55,900 nt of DNA from Actinomadura sp. GC306 (lineage in GTDB: Bacteria > Actinomycetota > Actinomycetes > Streptosporangiales > Streptosporangiaceae), in assembly GCF_004348665.1 (NCBI RefSeq), contig NZ_SMKM01000009.1, positions 1 through 55,900 of the forward strand, in the 5' to 3' direction. A program made the translations under genes and the position numbers. Under the pieces are notes generated by a model. That model saw only the letters and a program-made list of their open reading frames with translations, was not told the DNA's origin and made no database searches. The first letter of the stretch is position 1, and every line of letters begins with the position of its first letter. Below are positions 15,328 through 23,091 of the stretch, piece by piece.

Positions 15328-15386
15328 GGTGACGCCGATGCACCACGCGCCCGGCTGAGCTGGGGCTGCGTGGTCGGGGCGTCACC
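15328..15386 (-). promoter_or_regulatory. Attenuator-like stem-loop after leader peptide
   Basis: On the leftward transcript the arm GGTGACGCC (15386-15378) pairs with GGCGTCACC (15336-15328). Inside it ACCACGC and GCGTGGT (15342-15348 with 15368-15374) pair again, and a third short helix caps the loop. The first arm contains the last two bases of the leader's CGG codon and its TGA stop. A ribosome paused on the preceding Cys codon would therefore cover the arm and open the stem, the geometry expected of cysteine-responsive attenuation. Confidence 0.6.
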
Positions 15387-15459
15387 GACAGATCGCGCTG
15401 CGGACGCGCAGGAAGTCCACGTGCCGGCGCTTGGCCAGCAACGGGTCCGCAGCAGTCAT
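15382..15459 (-). CDS. Sulfur-operon leader peptide
   Basis: This 25-codon ORF ends in RRHVDFLRVRSAICR, the RRHVD...SA.C signature of the short leader peptides found ahead of sulfur genes in actinobacteria. A single Cys codon (TGT) is second from last. No Shine-Dalgarno sequence precedes the ATG; instead a promoter (TGGACA, 18-bp spacer, CATGGT, then 6 nt) places transcription start at the ATG, so it is likely leaderless. Comparable leaderless Cys-containing leaders attenuate sulfur operons in mycobacteria. It lies 145 bp ahead of the sulfite reductase start codon. Confidence 0.7.
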   Translation of the reverse strand: MTAADPLLAKRRHVDFLRVRSAICR

Positions 15460-15465
15460 ACCTGA

Positions 15466-15495
15466 ACCATGACACGGCGTCTCGGGGGCTGTCCA
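15466..15495 (-). promoter_or_regulatory. Promoter of sulfur leader and operon
   Basis: On the minus strand TGGACA (15495-15490) and CATGGT (15471-15466) are 18 bp apart, and the leader ATG follows after 6 nt. Confidence 0.45.
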
Positions 15496-15527
15496 GTGAC
15501 GTCCGGCATGCGGACGGGTGACATGCG

Positions 15528-15707
15528 TCATCCCTGCCGCCGCCAGTTCACCGGGGGCTCGCCCTCTTCCCCGGTCACCGGGGTGCCGGCGCGGCTCTCG
15601 CGGCGCTGCGCTCCCGGCGTGGCCGGTGCGGGCCGGTGCTGGCAGTCGCACCACGAACCGCCGCGGCACTCCCCGTGGCGGTGGTCTCGGCAGGACTGGC
15701 AGATCAT
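15528..15707 (-). CDS. Small Cys-rich actinobacterial protein
   Basis: This 59-residue protein begins MICQSCRDHRHGECRGGSWC and continues DCQH, a five-cysteine, two-histidine cluster seen in a conserved group of small uncharacterised actinobacterial proteins. The pattern suggests a structural zinc site. Third-position G/C bias supports coding. A GGAGG is only one base from this ATG, so the real start may be leaderless here or at the upstream ATG 15746. It lies upstream of the sulfur leader on the same strand but has its own spacing; any link to sulfur metabolism is unproven. Confidence 0.65.
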   Translation of the reverse strand: MICQSCRDHRHGECRGGSWCDCQHRPAPATPGAQRRESRAGTPVTGEEGEPPVNWRRQG

Positions 15708-15925
15708 GCCTCCATTGTCGCCTATGACGGCCGATGCCCGGTTCATCGGAAATGATCATGATCGGGATGACGTTCCCGGTCGTCGAAGCGGGTATGAGCG
15801 AGGCGATGCGCAGGGGACGGGCCACGCGCCCGCGCGACGGAAGGGCTGGGGAGGCGGTCGCGACGCGACGCGACGCGCAGGGCACCGAAATGGGCGAGGG
15901 GACATGTTCCGGACCCGCAACGCTC

Positions 15926-15931
15926 TACGGT
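15926..15931 (+). promoter_or_regulatory. -10 box of leaderless yihY-like gene
   Basis: TACGGT lies 8 nt before the GTG at 15940 with no usable Shine-Dalgarno in between, which supports the GTG as the start. Confidence 0.4.
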
Positions 15932-15939
15932 GGGGCGGT

Positions 15940-17106
15940 GTGACCACCGTCTCCGACGCCGAGGGCGTCCCGCCGCGCGGGGACTCCGAACACGACGAGG
16001 GCCGGGGGGCCGGCCCGGCCGCCCGGGGTGACGTCCACCCGCCCGAGGGGGCGGCCGAGCCCCTGGACGGTCCCGAAGCGAGCGTCCCGCCGGAGCTGCG
16101 GTCGGGGGAGGCGGCGCCGGGCATCGCCGCCCGGTCGGCCGAACGCGTCCGTTCCGGCGCCGGCACCGTGCTCGGCGTCGTCTGGGCGCTCACCAAGGGC
16201 ACCGCGTCCAAGGCGTTCCGCTACCGGGTGACCGGGCTGGCGGCCGAGGCCGCGTTCTTCGCGCTGCTGTCGCTGCCGCCGCTGGTCATCGGGCTGATCG
16301 GCACGATGGGGCACCTGAGCGGGCTCTTCCAGCCGGGCACCGTCTCCGAGATCCGCACCTGGGTGATCGAGCAGGCCCGGACGGTGCTGACCGGCCCGGC
16401 GGTCGACACGGTCGTCGTCCCGCTGATCGACGACGTGATCCGCGGCGGGAGCCCGGACATCGTGTCGCTGAGCTTCCTGCTGTCGCTGTGGGCGGGCTCG
16501 CGGGCGACGAACGTCTACATCGACACGATCAGCATCGCCTACGGGCTGTCCGGCATCCGCGGCGTGGTCCGCACCCGGCTGCGCGCGTTCTTCCTGTACC
16601 TGATCGGCCTGCTGGTCTTCCTGATCGTCATCCCGCTGCTGGTGGCGGGGCCCGCGCTGGTGCAGCAGGTGGTGCCGGAGAGCGCCGGGCTCGTCCAGGC
16701 GCTCTACTGGCCGGTGGTGGTGACCCTGTCGATCATCTTCCTGGCGACGCTGTACCACCTGAGCGTCCCGGTGCGGACGCCCTGGCGGCGGGACCTGCCC
16801 GGGGCCGTCCTCGCGCTGCTGATCTGGATCGTCGGCAGCTTCGGCCTGCGGATCTTCCTCGCCGGGTCGCTCAGCGGCGTCTCGGTGTACGGGTCGCTGT
16901 CGGCCGCCATCGCCGTCCTCGCCTGGCTGTACGTGGCGGCGCTCGCGGTGCTGATCGGCGCCGCGCTGAACGCCGAGATCGACCGGCTGTGGCCGACCGC
17001 CGACACCGCGCGGGCGCGGGCCGTGCGCGACGCGGCGGAGGACAGGGCGGAGGAGGACGGGGCGGAGGACGGGGCGGAGATCACGGACGGCCCGGAAAGT
17101 AAATAA
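15940..17106 (+). CDS. YihY/BrkB family membrane protein
   Basis: This 388-residue protein has a charged, probably cytoplasmic N-terminal region of about 80 residues, then about six hydrophobic helices characteristic of the YihY/BrkB family (once misnamed ribonuclease BN). Landmarks are FRYRVTGLAAEAAFFALLSL, LSLWAGSRATNVYIDTISIAYG, RTPWRRDLPGAVLALLIWIV and YGSLSAAIAVLAWLYVAALA. The C-terminal tail has an acidic repeat (EDRAEEDGAEDGAE). The molecular function of the family is not settled; transport or envelope roles have been suggested. I chose GTG 15940 on the -10 box spacing; an ATG at 15904 with GAGGGG is an alternative. Confidence 0.88.
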   Translation: MTTVSDAEGVPPRGDSEHDEGRGAGPAARGDVHPPEGAAEPLDGPEASVPPELRSGEAAPGIAARSAERVRSGAGTVLGVVWALTKGTASKAFRYRVTGLAAEAAFFALLSLPPLVIGLIGTMGHLSGLFQPGTVSEIRTWVIEQARTVLTGPAVDTVVVPLIDDVIRGGSPDIVSLSFLLSLWAGSRATNVYIDTISIAYGLSGIRGVVRTRLRAFFLYLIGLLVFLIVIPLLVAGPALVQQVVPESAGLVQALYWPVVVTLSIIFLATLYHLSVPVRTPWRRDLPGAVLALLIWIVGSFGLRIFLAGSLSGVSVYGSLSAAIAVLAWLYVAALAVLIGAALNAEIDRLWPTADTARARAVRDAAEDRAEEDGAEDGAEITDGPESK

Positions 17107-17142
17107 ACCTCCCGCGAGGTCCTGATAAGGCAAAACATGTCG

Positions 17143-17148
17143 TAACCT
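17143..17148 (+). promoter_or_regulatory. -10 box of phosphotriesterase-like gene
   Basis: TAACCT lies 8 nt before the ATG at 17157, consistent with a leaderless transcript. Confidence 0.4.
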
Positions 17149-17156
17149 CGCCTGAC

Positions 17157-18143
17157 ATGACCCCCCGAGAGGAGACCGGCCGGCTCCGGACCGTGACCGG
17201 CATGATCGCGGCGTCCGAGGTGACCGGGCCGGTGCTGTCCCACGAGCACCTGCAGCTCGACCTGCGCTGGGCCGCGCGCCCGCAGCTCGTCGAGTCCGAC
17301 CCGGGCCGCGTCCTGGACGAGGAGAAGACCGTCCAGCGCGAGCTGAACACGCTCCGCAAGGAGCACGGCCTCGGCCTCGTCGTCGACCTCACCTGCTCCG
17401 GCATGGGACGCAACGCCGCCGCCCTCGCCCGCATCAGCGCGGGCGCCCGGGTGGCCGTGGTCGCCGGGACGGGGGTGTTCACCGAGCCGTTCCACCCGGC
17501 CTACGTCCGCGAGACCCTCGCGGCCGGCACCGGGCCGGAGGGGCCGTCGGGGGTCGAGCGCCTGGCCGAGCGGCTGCTCGCGGAGGTCGGCTTCGGCATG
17601 GACGGCACCAACGCCCTGCCCGGGGTCATCGGCGAGATCGGCACGTGGGGCGAGGCGCCGACGGAGACCGAGGAGCTGTGCCTGCGCGCCGCCGCCCGCG
17701 CCGCCCGGTACTCCGGGCTGTCGGTGGCGACCTACGGCCGCGCGGGCCTGGCCCAGCTGGAGATCCTCACCGCCGCCGGGCTGCCCCCGAACCGGGTCGC
17801 GGTCGGCCAGCAGGACCGGGTCGACGACCCCGGCCAGCACCGCAAGATCGCCGAATCCGGGGGCTACGTGGCGTTCGGCACCCTCGGCCTGGCGGGCGAG
17901 GACCACGCGGCGATCGGCGCCCGGGTCCGCTGCGTCATGGACCTGCTGGAGGCCGGGCACTCCTCCCGGGTGCTGCTGAGCACCGGCGTCTCCCGGCGGG
18001 CGCAGCTCACCCGCTACGGCGGCGGCGGCTTCGGCTACCTGTTCGGCACGTTCCTGCCCGCGCTGCGCGCGGCGGGCGCCGACGACGCCACCCTTGACGC
18101 GATCATGCGCGAGAACCCGCTCCGCTGGCTCACCGGCGCCTGA
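17157..18143 (+). CDS. Phosphotriesterase-family protein with missing metal ligands
   Basis: This 328-residue protein has the amidohydrolase barrel of the phosphotriesterase family. The first-strand HxH is intact (VLSHEHLQLDLRW) and GEIGTWGEAPTETE provides the Glu that replaces the carbamylated Lys in some members. Other expected ligands look replaced: the strand-5 position reads LSVATYGR (Tyr where His is usual), the strand-6 position reads VAVGQQDRVDD (Gln for His) and the strand-8 Asp position reads LSTGVSRR (Gly for Asp). Family members hydrolyse lactones or organophosphates with two metals; this one may bind a single metal, work differently, or be non-catalytic. The AFGTLGLAGED and GGGGFGYLF regions fit the C-terminal barrel. 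Confidence 0.75.
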   Translation: MTPREETGRLRTVTGMIAASEVTGPVLSHEHLQLDLRWAARPQLVESDPGRVLDEEKTVQRELNTLRKEHGLGLVVDLTCSGMGRNAAALARISAGARVAVVAGTGVFTEPFHPAYVRETLAAGTGPEGPSGVERLAERLLAEVGFGMDGTNALPGVIGEIGTWGEAPTETEELCLRAAARAARYSGLSVATYGRAGLAQLEILTAAGLPPNRVAVGQQDRVDDPGQHRKIAESGGYVAFGTLGLAGEDHAAIGARVRCVMDLLEAGHSSRVLLSTGVSRRAQLTRYGGGGFGYLFGTFLPALRAAGADDATLDAIMRENPLRWLTGA

Positions 18144-18273
18144 CCGCGCCCGGCCGGCTGGTCGCGCCCGCGGGAACCGCCCGGGGCCGGCCCCGTTATG
18201 CCCGTGAGCGGCGCTGTACGCGCCTGTAAGGGCCGTGGAGTGGGTAGGGGTGGCCTCGGAAGGAGGTTCGCCG

Positions 18274-19014
18274 ATGTCCTGGAACAGACCCGCACGCGAC
18301 GACCTCCGGCAGCGCGAGGACGAGTCGCGAGGCGCGGGCCACCAGCGCGGTGTGAGCGTCCGGCTGCCCTACGCCGACCGGGCGGAGGCGGGCCGGGTGC
18401 TCGCCGAGCGGCTCGCCCCGATGGGCCTGGACGGCGCGGCCGTCCTCGCCCTGCCGCGGGGCGGCGTGCCCGTCGGCTACGAGATCGCGCGGCGGCTGGG
18501 CTCCCGGCTCGACGTCCTGGTGACCCGCAAGATCGGCTATCCGCCGCAGCCCGAGCTGGGCGTCGGGGCGATCGCCGAGGGCGGCGCGCCGGTGTTCGAC
18601 GCCGGGCTGCTGGCCCGGCTGCGGCTGCGCGCGGAGGATCTGGCGGCCACGGTCGCCGCCGAGCGCGCCGAACTGGACCGCCGGGTCGAGGTGTACCGGC
18701 GCGGCCGGCCGCTGCGGGAGCCGGCGGGCCGGCCGGTGATCGTGGTGGACGACGGCCTGGCCACCGGGGGCACCGCGCGGGCGGCCGTGCGGGCGCTGCG
18801 CGAGCGCGGGCCGTCCCGGCTGGTCCTCGCGGTGCCGGTGGGCGCCGCCGAGACCGTGCGCGCCCTGGCGGCCGAGGTGGACGACCTGGTCGTGCCCGCC
18901 GCACCGGGGGAGTTCCGCGCCGTGGGCCAGTGGTACCGCGACTTCGAGCAGCTCACCGACGCGGACGTGATCGCCTGGCTGGACCGCGCGGCCCGGAGCG
19001 GGGAGCCGGGCTGA
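18274..19014 (+). CDS. Type I phosphoribosyltransferase-domain protein
   Basis: This 246-residue protein carries the PRPP-binding loop VIVVDDGLATGGTARAA at about residues 153-169 and an N-terminal GAAVLALPRGGVPVGYEIARRLG segment, typical of the stand-alone predicted phosphoribosyltransferases of about 220 residues in actinobacteria and proteobacteria. The base it acts on is not known; RKIGYPPQPELGVGAIAEGG is a conserved block of the family. The ATG at 18274 is supported by AAGGAGG 7 nt upstream. It is followed by a strong terminator at 19185-19207, and appears to be a single-gene unit. Confidence 0.8.
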   Translation: MSWNRPARDDLRQREDESRGAGHQRGVSVRLPYADRAEAGRVLAERLAPMGLDGAAVLALPRGGVPVGYEIARRLGSRLDVLVTRKIGYPPQPELGVGAIAEGGAPVFDAGLLARLRLRAEDLAATVAAERAELDRRVEVYRRGRPLREPAGRPVIVVDDGLATGGTARAAVRALRERGPSRLVLAVPVGAAETVRALAAEVDDLVVPAAPGEFRAVGQWYRDFEQLTDADVIAWLDRAARSGEPG

Positions 19015-19184
19015 CGCCGCGGAGAATTGGTGCGGCGACTTTCTGAAAAATGGCCGCACGGAGCGGGCGGCTGCGGTAAAAGCGCGGGTTCACCGGAAAG
19101 TCGGGGAGCGATCTGTGTCACAACCGGTGACCCGGGGTGAAGTGTCCGGTTCCCGGGTGGGCGGATCCGGTTCCGGGCACGCAA

Positions 19185-19207
19185 ACGGCCCCGCGATGCG
19201 GGGCCGT
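19185..19207. terminator. Bidirectional terminator
   Basis: Arms ACGGCCCCGC and GCGGGGCCGT enclose GAT, with GTCGTTTTCT following on the plus strand and TTTG on the minus strand. It sits between the converging phosphoribosyltransferase and WhiB genes. Confidence 0.8.
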
Positions 19208-19271
19208 GTCGTTTTCTCGGTGGCGTGCCGGGGTTCGCGATGGGAGCGTTTCTGGCGGCCTGCGCGCTCGG

Positions 19272-19568
19272 CTAGGCGGCGTTGGCGCGGCGCATCCGGC
19301 GACGGCGCTCGGACGCGCGCTCGTCTTCGTTCAGACCGCCCCACGTGCCGTACTTCTCGGGCCTGGAGACCGCGTAGTCCAGGCACTCCGTGCGGACGGG
19401 GCAGCCCATGCAGATCTGCTTCGCCTTGCGCTCGCGGATCTCTCGCTCGGGCTGACGCTCACCGTCGGGACCGAAGAAGAGGACGAGGTCTTCCCCCCGG
19501 CACGCCGCGGCGTCCTGCCAGCCCCAGCTGGGACGAGGGAGGTTTGCCTGCCGACGTACCTGAGCCAT
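19272..19568 (-). CDS. WhiB-family [4Fe-4S] transcription factor
   Basis: This 98-residue protein shows the four conserved cysteines in the spacing C-x29-C-x2-C-x5-C (AACRGE ... QICMGCPVRTEC), the GTWGG turn and a basic C-terminal tail ERRRRMRRANAA for DNA contact. WhiB proteins carry a redox-sensitive cluster and work with the principal sigma factor to control development, antibiotic resistance or redox response. I cannot assign it to one numbered class with confidence. The ATG at 19568 has AAGGTGG about 8 nt upstream; the frame is open further to 19622. It shares a neighbourhood with an iron-regulated Fe-S protein gene. Confidence 0.92.
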   Translation of the reverse strand: MAQVRRQANLPRPSWGWQDAAACRGEDLVLFFGPDGERQPEREIRERKAKQICMGCPVRTECLDYAVSRPEKYGTWGGLNEDERASERRRRMRRANAA

Positions 19569-19752
19569 GGAACACCCACCTTGATTGGTTTCGAACAATT
19601 TCAGGACATGGACGCCCGACATGCTTCGGGTGACATGAAGTCAGAAGCGCCGAATGGTCCAACGTCCGGAGTTGCCGCTCTGTTCCCCGCCCGGTTGCGC
19701 CGGAAACCTGGGGACGTGCGACGGGAGACCCTCGAATGGGGCCTCAAAGAGA

Positions 19753-20661
19753 TTACACGAGTGCCGCCTCGTTGAGAAGGGTGAGTTCCCTAACAACGTA
19801 GGTTTTCAAGTTCTCCCCGCAGTCGGGCCCGCAGGGGGACGACTGCCGGACGGACTCGATGACGACCCGGTAACGGCTCTCCTGTACAGCAACGACCGTT
19901 TCGTAGCGGGATGTTCCCCCAGTGACGGACACCACGGTCACCTCGTCCACTCCGAGGCGCCCGGTGTGGGCGCGGACGAAGTGCTCCGCCGCCTGCGCGG
20001 GCTCCGGCAGGCCGCCGCGCCCGCGCAGCCGGTCCAGGGCGACGTCCCCGCGCAGGTAGGCGTCGGCCGCCGTCACCGCGTGGGTTTCGTCGAGGTCGCC
20101 GTAGTAGAGCCCGTGGGGAAGACATACCAAATTCGCTGCAAATCGGTCACCGCCGACATGGGTGGTTTCCCAGACAAGCCGCTCGAAACGTGCAGTGAGC
20201 GCGCGGGCCAGCGGAGCGCCCGTACGGGCGCAGCAGGCGTTGCGGCGCCCGTGCGTGCAGACCAGCAGCACCGGCTCGGCCACCGGCTCCCCGAGACCGG
20301 GGGAGCGGCCCGCGGCCAGCGCGCCCAGGTCGAGCGCCGCCAGCCCGGCGGGGTCGGCCAGTTCCCGGCCCTCGATCCAGACGTCGGTGCCGCGCGAGAA
20401 GGCGGCGTAGACCTGGACGGGCGGGACGCCGCGGCGGCGGCCCGCCCGGCGGATCAGCTGGGGCCGCACGCCGGCCCGCTGCGCGGCGCGTACGGCCTCG
20501 GCGATCGGGGCAGGGGAGACGAGGTCCTCGATGCGCTCCGGCCACGGGCCCGGGTGCTCGATGAGCAGCCAGGCGCCCGCCTTGGCGGTCGCGCTCGCCA
20601 GGCACGGCCGCTCCCCGGTGTGGCTGCCGGGACAGTGCCCGCAGCCGTTGCCGCGCGTCAA
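19753..20661 (-). CDS. Suc_Fer-like (sucrase/ferredoxin) family Fe-S protein
   Basis: This 302-residue protein belongs to the family named sucrase/ferredoxin-like: WLLIEHPGPWPE near the N-terminus, LLVCTHGRRNACCARTG in the centre, ETTHVGGDRFAANLVCLPHG and YYGDLDE, the thioredoxin-like ferredoxin fold with [2Fe-2S] ligands, and a further Cys pair SSPCGPDCGEN near the end. An N-terminal CGHC pair is also present. The putative start is a TTG, since no better in-frame codon is available nearby; the region should be checked for a frameshift. An iron box lies 28-47 bp upstream, so expression is likely de-repressed by low iron. A role in iron or siderophore reduction is inferred from this. Confidence 0.78.
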   Translation of the reverse strand: MTRGNGCGHCPGSHTGERPCLASATAKAGAWLLIEHPGPWPERIEDLVSPAPIAEAVRAAQRAGVRPQLIRRAGRRRGVPPVQVYAAFSRGTDVWIEGRELADPAGLAALDLGALAAGRSPGLGEPVAEPVLLVCTHGRRNACCARTGAPLARALTARFERLVWETTHVGGDRFAANLVCLPHGLYYGDLDETHAVTAADAYLRGDVALDRLRGRGGLPEPAQAAEHFVRAHTGRLGVDEVTVVSVTGGTSRYETVVAVQESRYRVVIESVRQSSPCGPDCGENLKTYVVRELTLLNEAALV

Positions 20662-20689
20662 GGAGAACCCCCCCGTCGATCTTCATTGA

Positions 20690-20708
20690 TTAGGTAAGGG
20701 TAACCTAA
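20690..20708 (-). promoter_or_regulatory. Iron box (IdeR/DmdR operator)
   Basis: TTAGGTAAGGGTAACCTAA is a 19-bp palindrome-like site agreeing at 18 of 19 positions with the IdeR/DmdR consensus TWAGGTWAGSCTWACCTWA. It lies directly upstream of the Suc_Fer-like gene, where a bound iron repressor would block its promoter. No second iron box is seen in the window. Confidence 0.85.
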
Positions 20709-20826
20709 CAGGCGGCGCCGAAACATGGCGGGGCCGAATTCGCCGTTCCGGGCGAATCCCGAGGTGGGGCGGTGGGTACCCGGTGCCCCGAGCCGGACGA
20801 CCGGTTCGGCCGGCCGGCCCGGAGGG

Positions 20827-22380
20827 TCAGCGGAGTGCGGCGCGCGGCAGCAGCGCCTCCGCGGCCGGGAGCGCCGCCGCCCGGTCCGCCGCGACGAGCC
20901 CGATCCGGGTGCGGCGGTCGAGGAGGTCGCCGGCGTCCAGCGCGCCCTCGTGGCGCACCGCCCAGGCCAGCTCCGCGCCGAGGACCGGCAGCCCGGGGAC
21001 GACGGGTTCGAGCAGGGCGGGATCGTCCGCGGCGAGCGCGGCCAGCAGCGGGGCCTCCGTCCCGTACCGCTGGACGAGGCGGAACGGCGCGTCCAGCGCG
21101 TTCAGCCGGTCCCGCGGGGCGGCGCCGACGAGCGGGAGCCGGGCGGTCCGGCTCGGCGCGGCGCCGAGCCCCGCGGCGCGGGCCGCCGCGTCGACGGCGT
21201 CCTGCGCCATCCGCCGGTAGGTGGTGAGCTTGCCGCCGACGATGGTCACCACGCCGTCCGGCGAGGTCAGCACGGCGTGCCGGCGGGAGATGTCGGCGGT
21301 GTCGCCCCCTCGGCCGAGGTCCAGCAGCGGACGCAGCCCGGCGTAGGCGCCGAGCACGTCGGCCCGCCGGACGGGGACGTCCAGCGCCGAGCCGAGGATG
21401 TCGAGCAGGAACCCGATCTCGCTCTCGGTCGGCTCGGGCACGTCGGGGATCGGCCCGTCGGCCGCCTCGTCGGTCAGCCCCACGTAGACGCGGCCGTCGC
21501 CCTGCGGCAGCACCAGCAGGAACCGGCTGGCGGCGCCCGGGACGGGGATCTGCATCCCGGCCGACAGCCCGCGCAGGGTGTCGGCCCCGACGACGATGTG
21601 GGTGCCGCGCGACGGGCGCAGCCGCACCCCGTCCACCAGGCCGCCCGCCCAGACGCCCGCCGCGTTGATCACCGACCGCGCGCGGACGCCGAACTCCCGG
21701 CCGGTCAGCTCGTCGCGGACCTGCGCGCCGTCCCCGGCCAGCGCGACCGCGCGGCAGCGGGTGAGGATGCGGGCGCCGTGCCCGGCGGCGGTCCGGGCGA
21801 GGGCGGTGACCAGGCGCGCGTCGTCGGCGAGCTGGCCGTCCCACGACAGCAGGCCGCCGCGCAGCCCGTACGGCCGCAGCGGCGGCGCGAGCCGCAGCGT
21901 CTCGACCGCCGACAGGCGGCGCGGGCCGGGCAGCACCGAGCGCGGGGTGCGCGCGGACAGCCGCAGCACGTCGCCCGCCCGGACCGCGGCGGCGACGGCG
22001 AGCGCGCGCGAGTGCGGCACGGTCGGGGTCATCGGCATCACGAAGGGCAGCGCGCGGACGAGGTGCGGTGCGGTGCGCCGCATGAGGACGCCGCGCTCGA
22101 CCGCGCTCTCGTACGCCACGTCCACCTGCCCGGACCCGAGGTAGCGCAGGCCGCCGTGGATGAGCTTGGAACTCCACCGGGACGTGCCGAACGCCAGGTC
22201 GTGGGCGTCGATCGCGGCGACCGACAGGCCCCGGGACGCGGCGTCCAGCGCGGCGCCCGCGCCGGTCGCGCCGAGGCCGACGACGAGGACGTCCACCACC
22301 TCGTCCGGCAGGGCGGCGAGCTCGCGCTCCCTGCGCGCCGCGTTGAGCGAGGTCCGTGGGTCGAGATCGGGAGTGTTCAC
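20827..22380 (-). CDS. glpD: Glycerol-3-phosphate dehydrogenase, FAD-dependent
   Basis: This 517-residue flavoprotein oxidises sn-glycerol 3-phosphate to dihydroxyacetone phosphate. The FAD-binding VLVVGLGATGAGAALDAASRG lies near residues 31-51, and family blocks include SSKLIHGGLRYLGSGQVDVAYE, INAAGVWAGGLVDGV, and GGKLTTYRRMAQDAVD. The GTG start overlaps the stop of the upstream tetR gene (GTGA). The divergent flavoenzyme and lipid kinase genes use DHAP-derived lipids, so this copy may supply DHAP for lipid synthesis instead of, or as well as, glycerol catabolism. That metabolic link is inference from gene order. Confidence 0.92.
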   Translation of the reverse strand: MNTPDLDPRTSLNAARRERELAALPDEVVDVLVVGLGATGAGAALDAASRGLSVAAIDAHDLAFGTSRWSSKLIHGGLRYLGSGQVDVAYESAVERGVLMRRTAPHLVRALPFVMPMTPTVPHSRALAVAAAVRAGDVLRLSARTPRSVLPGPRRLSAVETLRLAPPLRPYGLRGGLLSWDGQLADDARLVTALARTAAGHGARILTRCRAVALAGDGAQVRDELTGREFGVRARSVINAAGVWAGGLVDGVRLRPSRGTHIVVGADTLRGLSAGMQIPVPGAASRFLLVLPQGDGRVYVGLTDEAADGPIPDVPEPTESEIGFLLDILGSALDVPVRRADVLGAYAGLRPLLDLGRGGDTADISRRHAVLTSPDGVVTIVGGKLTTYRRMAQDAVDAAARAAGLGAAPSRTARLPLVGAAPRDRLNALDAPFRLVQRYGTEAPLLAALAADDPALLEPVVPGLPVLGAELAWAVRHEGALDAGDLLDRRTRIGLVAADRAAALPAAEALLPRAALR

Positions 22381-23033
22381 GGCGCGAGCATCCTCTCCAG
22401 GATGTGGCGGAGTTCTTCGTCGAAGGCGTCGGAGTCCAGCTCGGGGTCGGTGTCGTCGAGCATCGTGGGCGCCGACAGGACGTAGGACTGGACGACCAGG
22501 AGCAGCGCCCGCGCCTGCCGGGCCGGATGGTCGCGGCGGATGGTGCCGTCGGCGTGCCCGGCCCGCAGCGCCTCCTCGAACAGCTCCAGGAACACCAGCT
22601 GGCTCGCGCCGCAGCGGTCCAGGACGTAGGGGAGCAGCAGTTCCGGGTCGACCTCGATGATCTTGCGGAGCAGCGGGTGGTCGCGGAACGTCCGCACCCC
22701 GGTGACCAGGCCCGACACGAAGCGGGGCCGGACGGGGCGGCCGTCGTCGGGGGGCTGCAGCGAGTCGCCGAGCCCGACCCACTCGCGGGTCATCAGGTCG
22801 GCGACGATCGTGCGGACGTCCGGCCAGCGGCGGTACAGCGTCATCCGCGAGACGCCGGCGCGGCGGGCGATGTCGGTCAGGGTCGTGCGGCGCACCCCGA
22901 CGGCCAGCACGCACTCGCGGGCGGCGTCGAGGACGGTGTCGTCGGCGGTGCGCCCCCCGCCGACGGCGTCGTGCCCGGTCCGGTGGCGCATCCGCGCGGC
23001 GCGGTCCGCGTTCTTGTGACGATTCGACGTCAT
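22377..23033 (-). CDS. TetR-family regulator of the lipid cluster
   Basis: This 218-residue protein has a TetR helix-turn-helix at about residues 35-75 (ARECVLAVGVRRTTLTDIAR, RAGVSRMTLYRRWPD) and an all-helical ligand domain. It is co-translated with glpD and divergent from the agpS-like gene, so it probably controls both sides of the cluster, perhaps in response to an acyl or lipid ligand. The ATG lies 7 nt after TACACT (23046-23041 on the minus strand), so the transcript is likely leaderless, and the 58-bp intergenic region must hold both promoters and any operator. Confidence 0.88.
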   Translation of the reverse strand: MTSNRHKNADRAARMRHRTGHDAVGGGRTADDTVLDAARECVLAVGVRRTTLTDIARRAGVSRMTLYRRWPDVRTIVADLMTREWVGLGDSLQPPDDGRPVRPRFVSGLVTGVRTFRDHPLLRKIIEVDPELLLPYVLDRCGASQLVFLELFEEALRAGHADGTIRRDHPARQARALLLVVQSYVLSAPTMLDDTDPELDSDAFDEELRHILERMLAP

Positions 23034-23040
23034 GTGTCAC

Positions 23041-23046
23041 AGTGTA
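23041..23046 (-). promoter_or_regulatory. -10 box of leaderless tetR-glpD
   Basis: TACACT on the minus strand followed by GTGACAC and the tetR ATG. The short interval TGTGTCACAGTGTAAGCACA (23034-23053) has TGTG/CACA ends and may overlap the operator, but the symmetry is weak. Confidence 0.4.
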
Positions 23047-23091
23047 AGCACAGATTCGAGGCCGGCGGCAGGCCGGTGACGGGAGGCGCGG

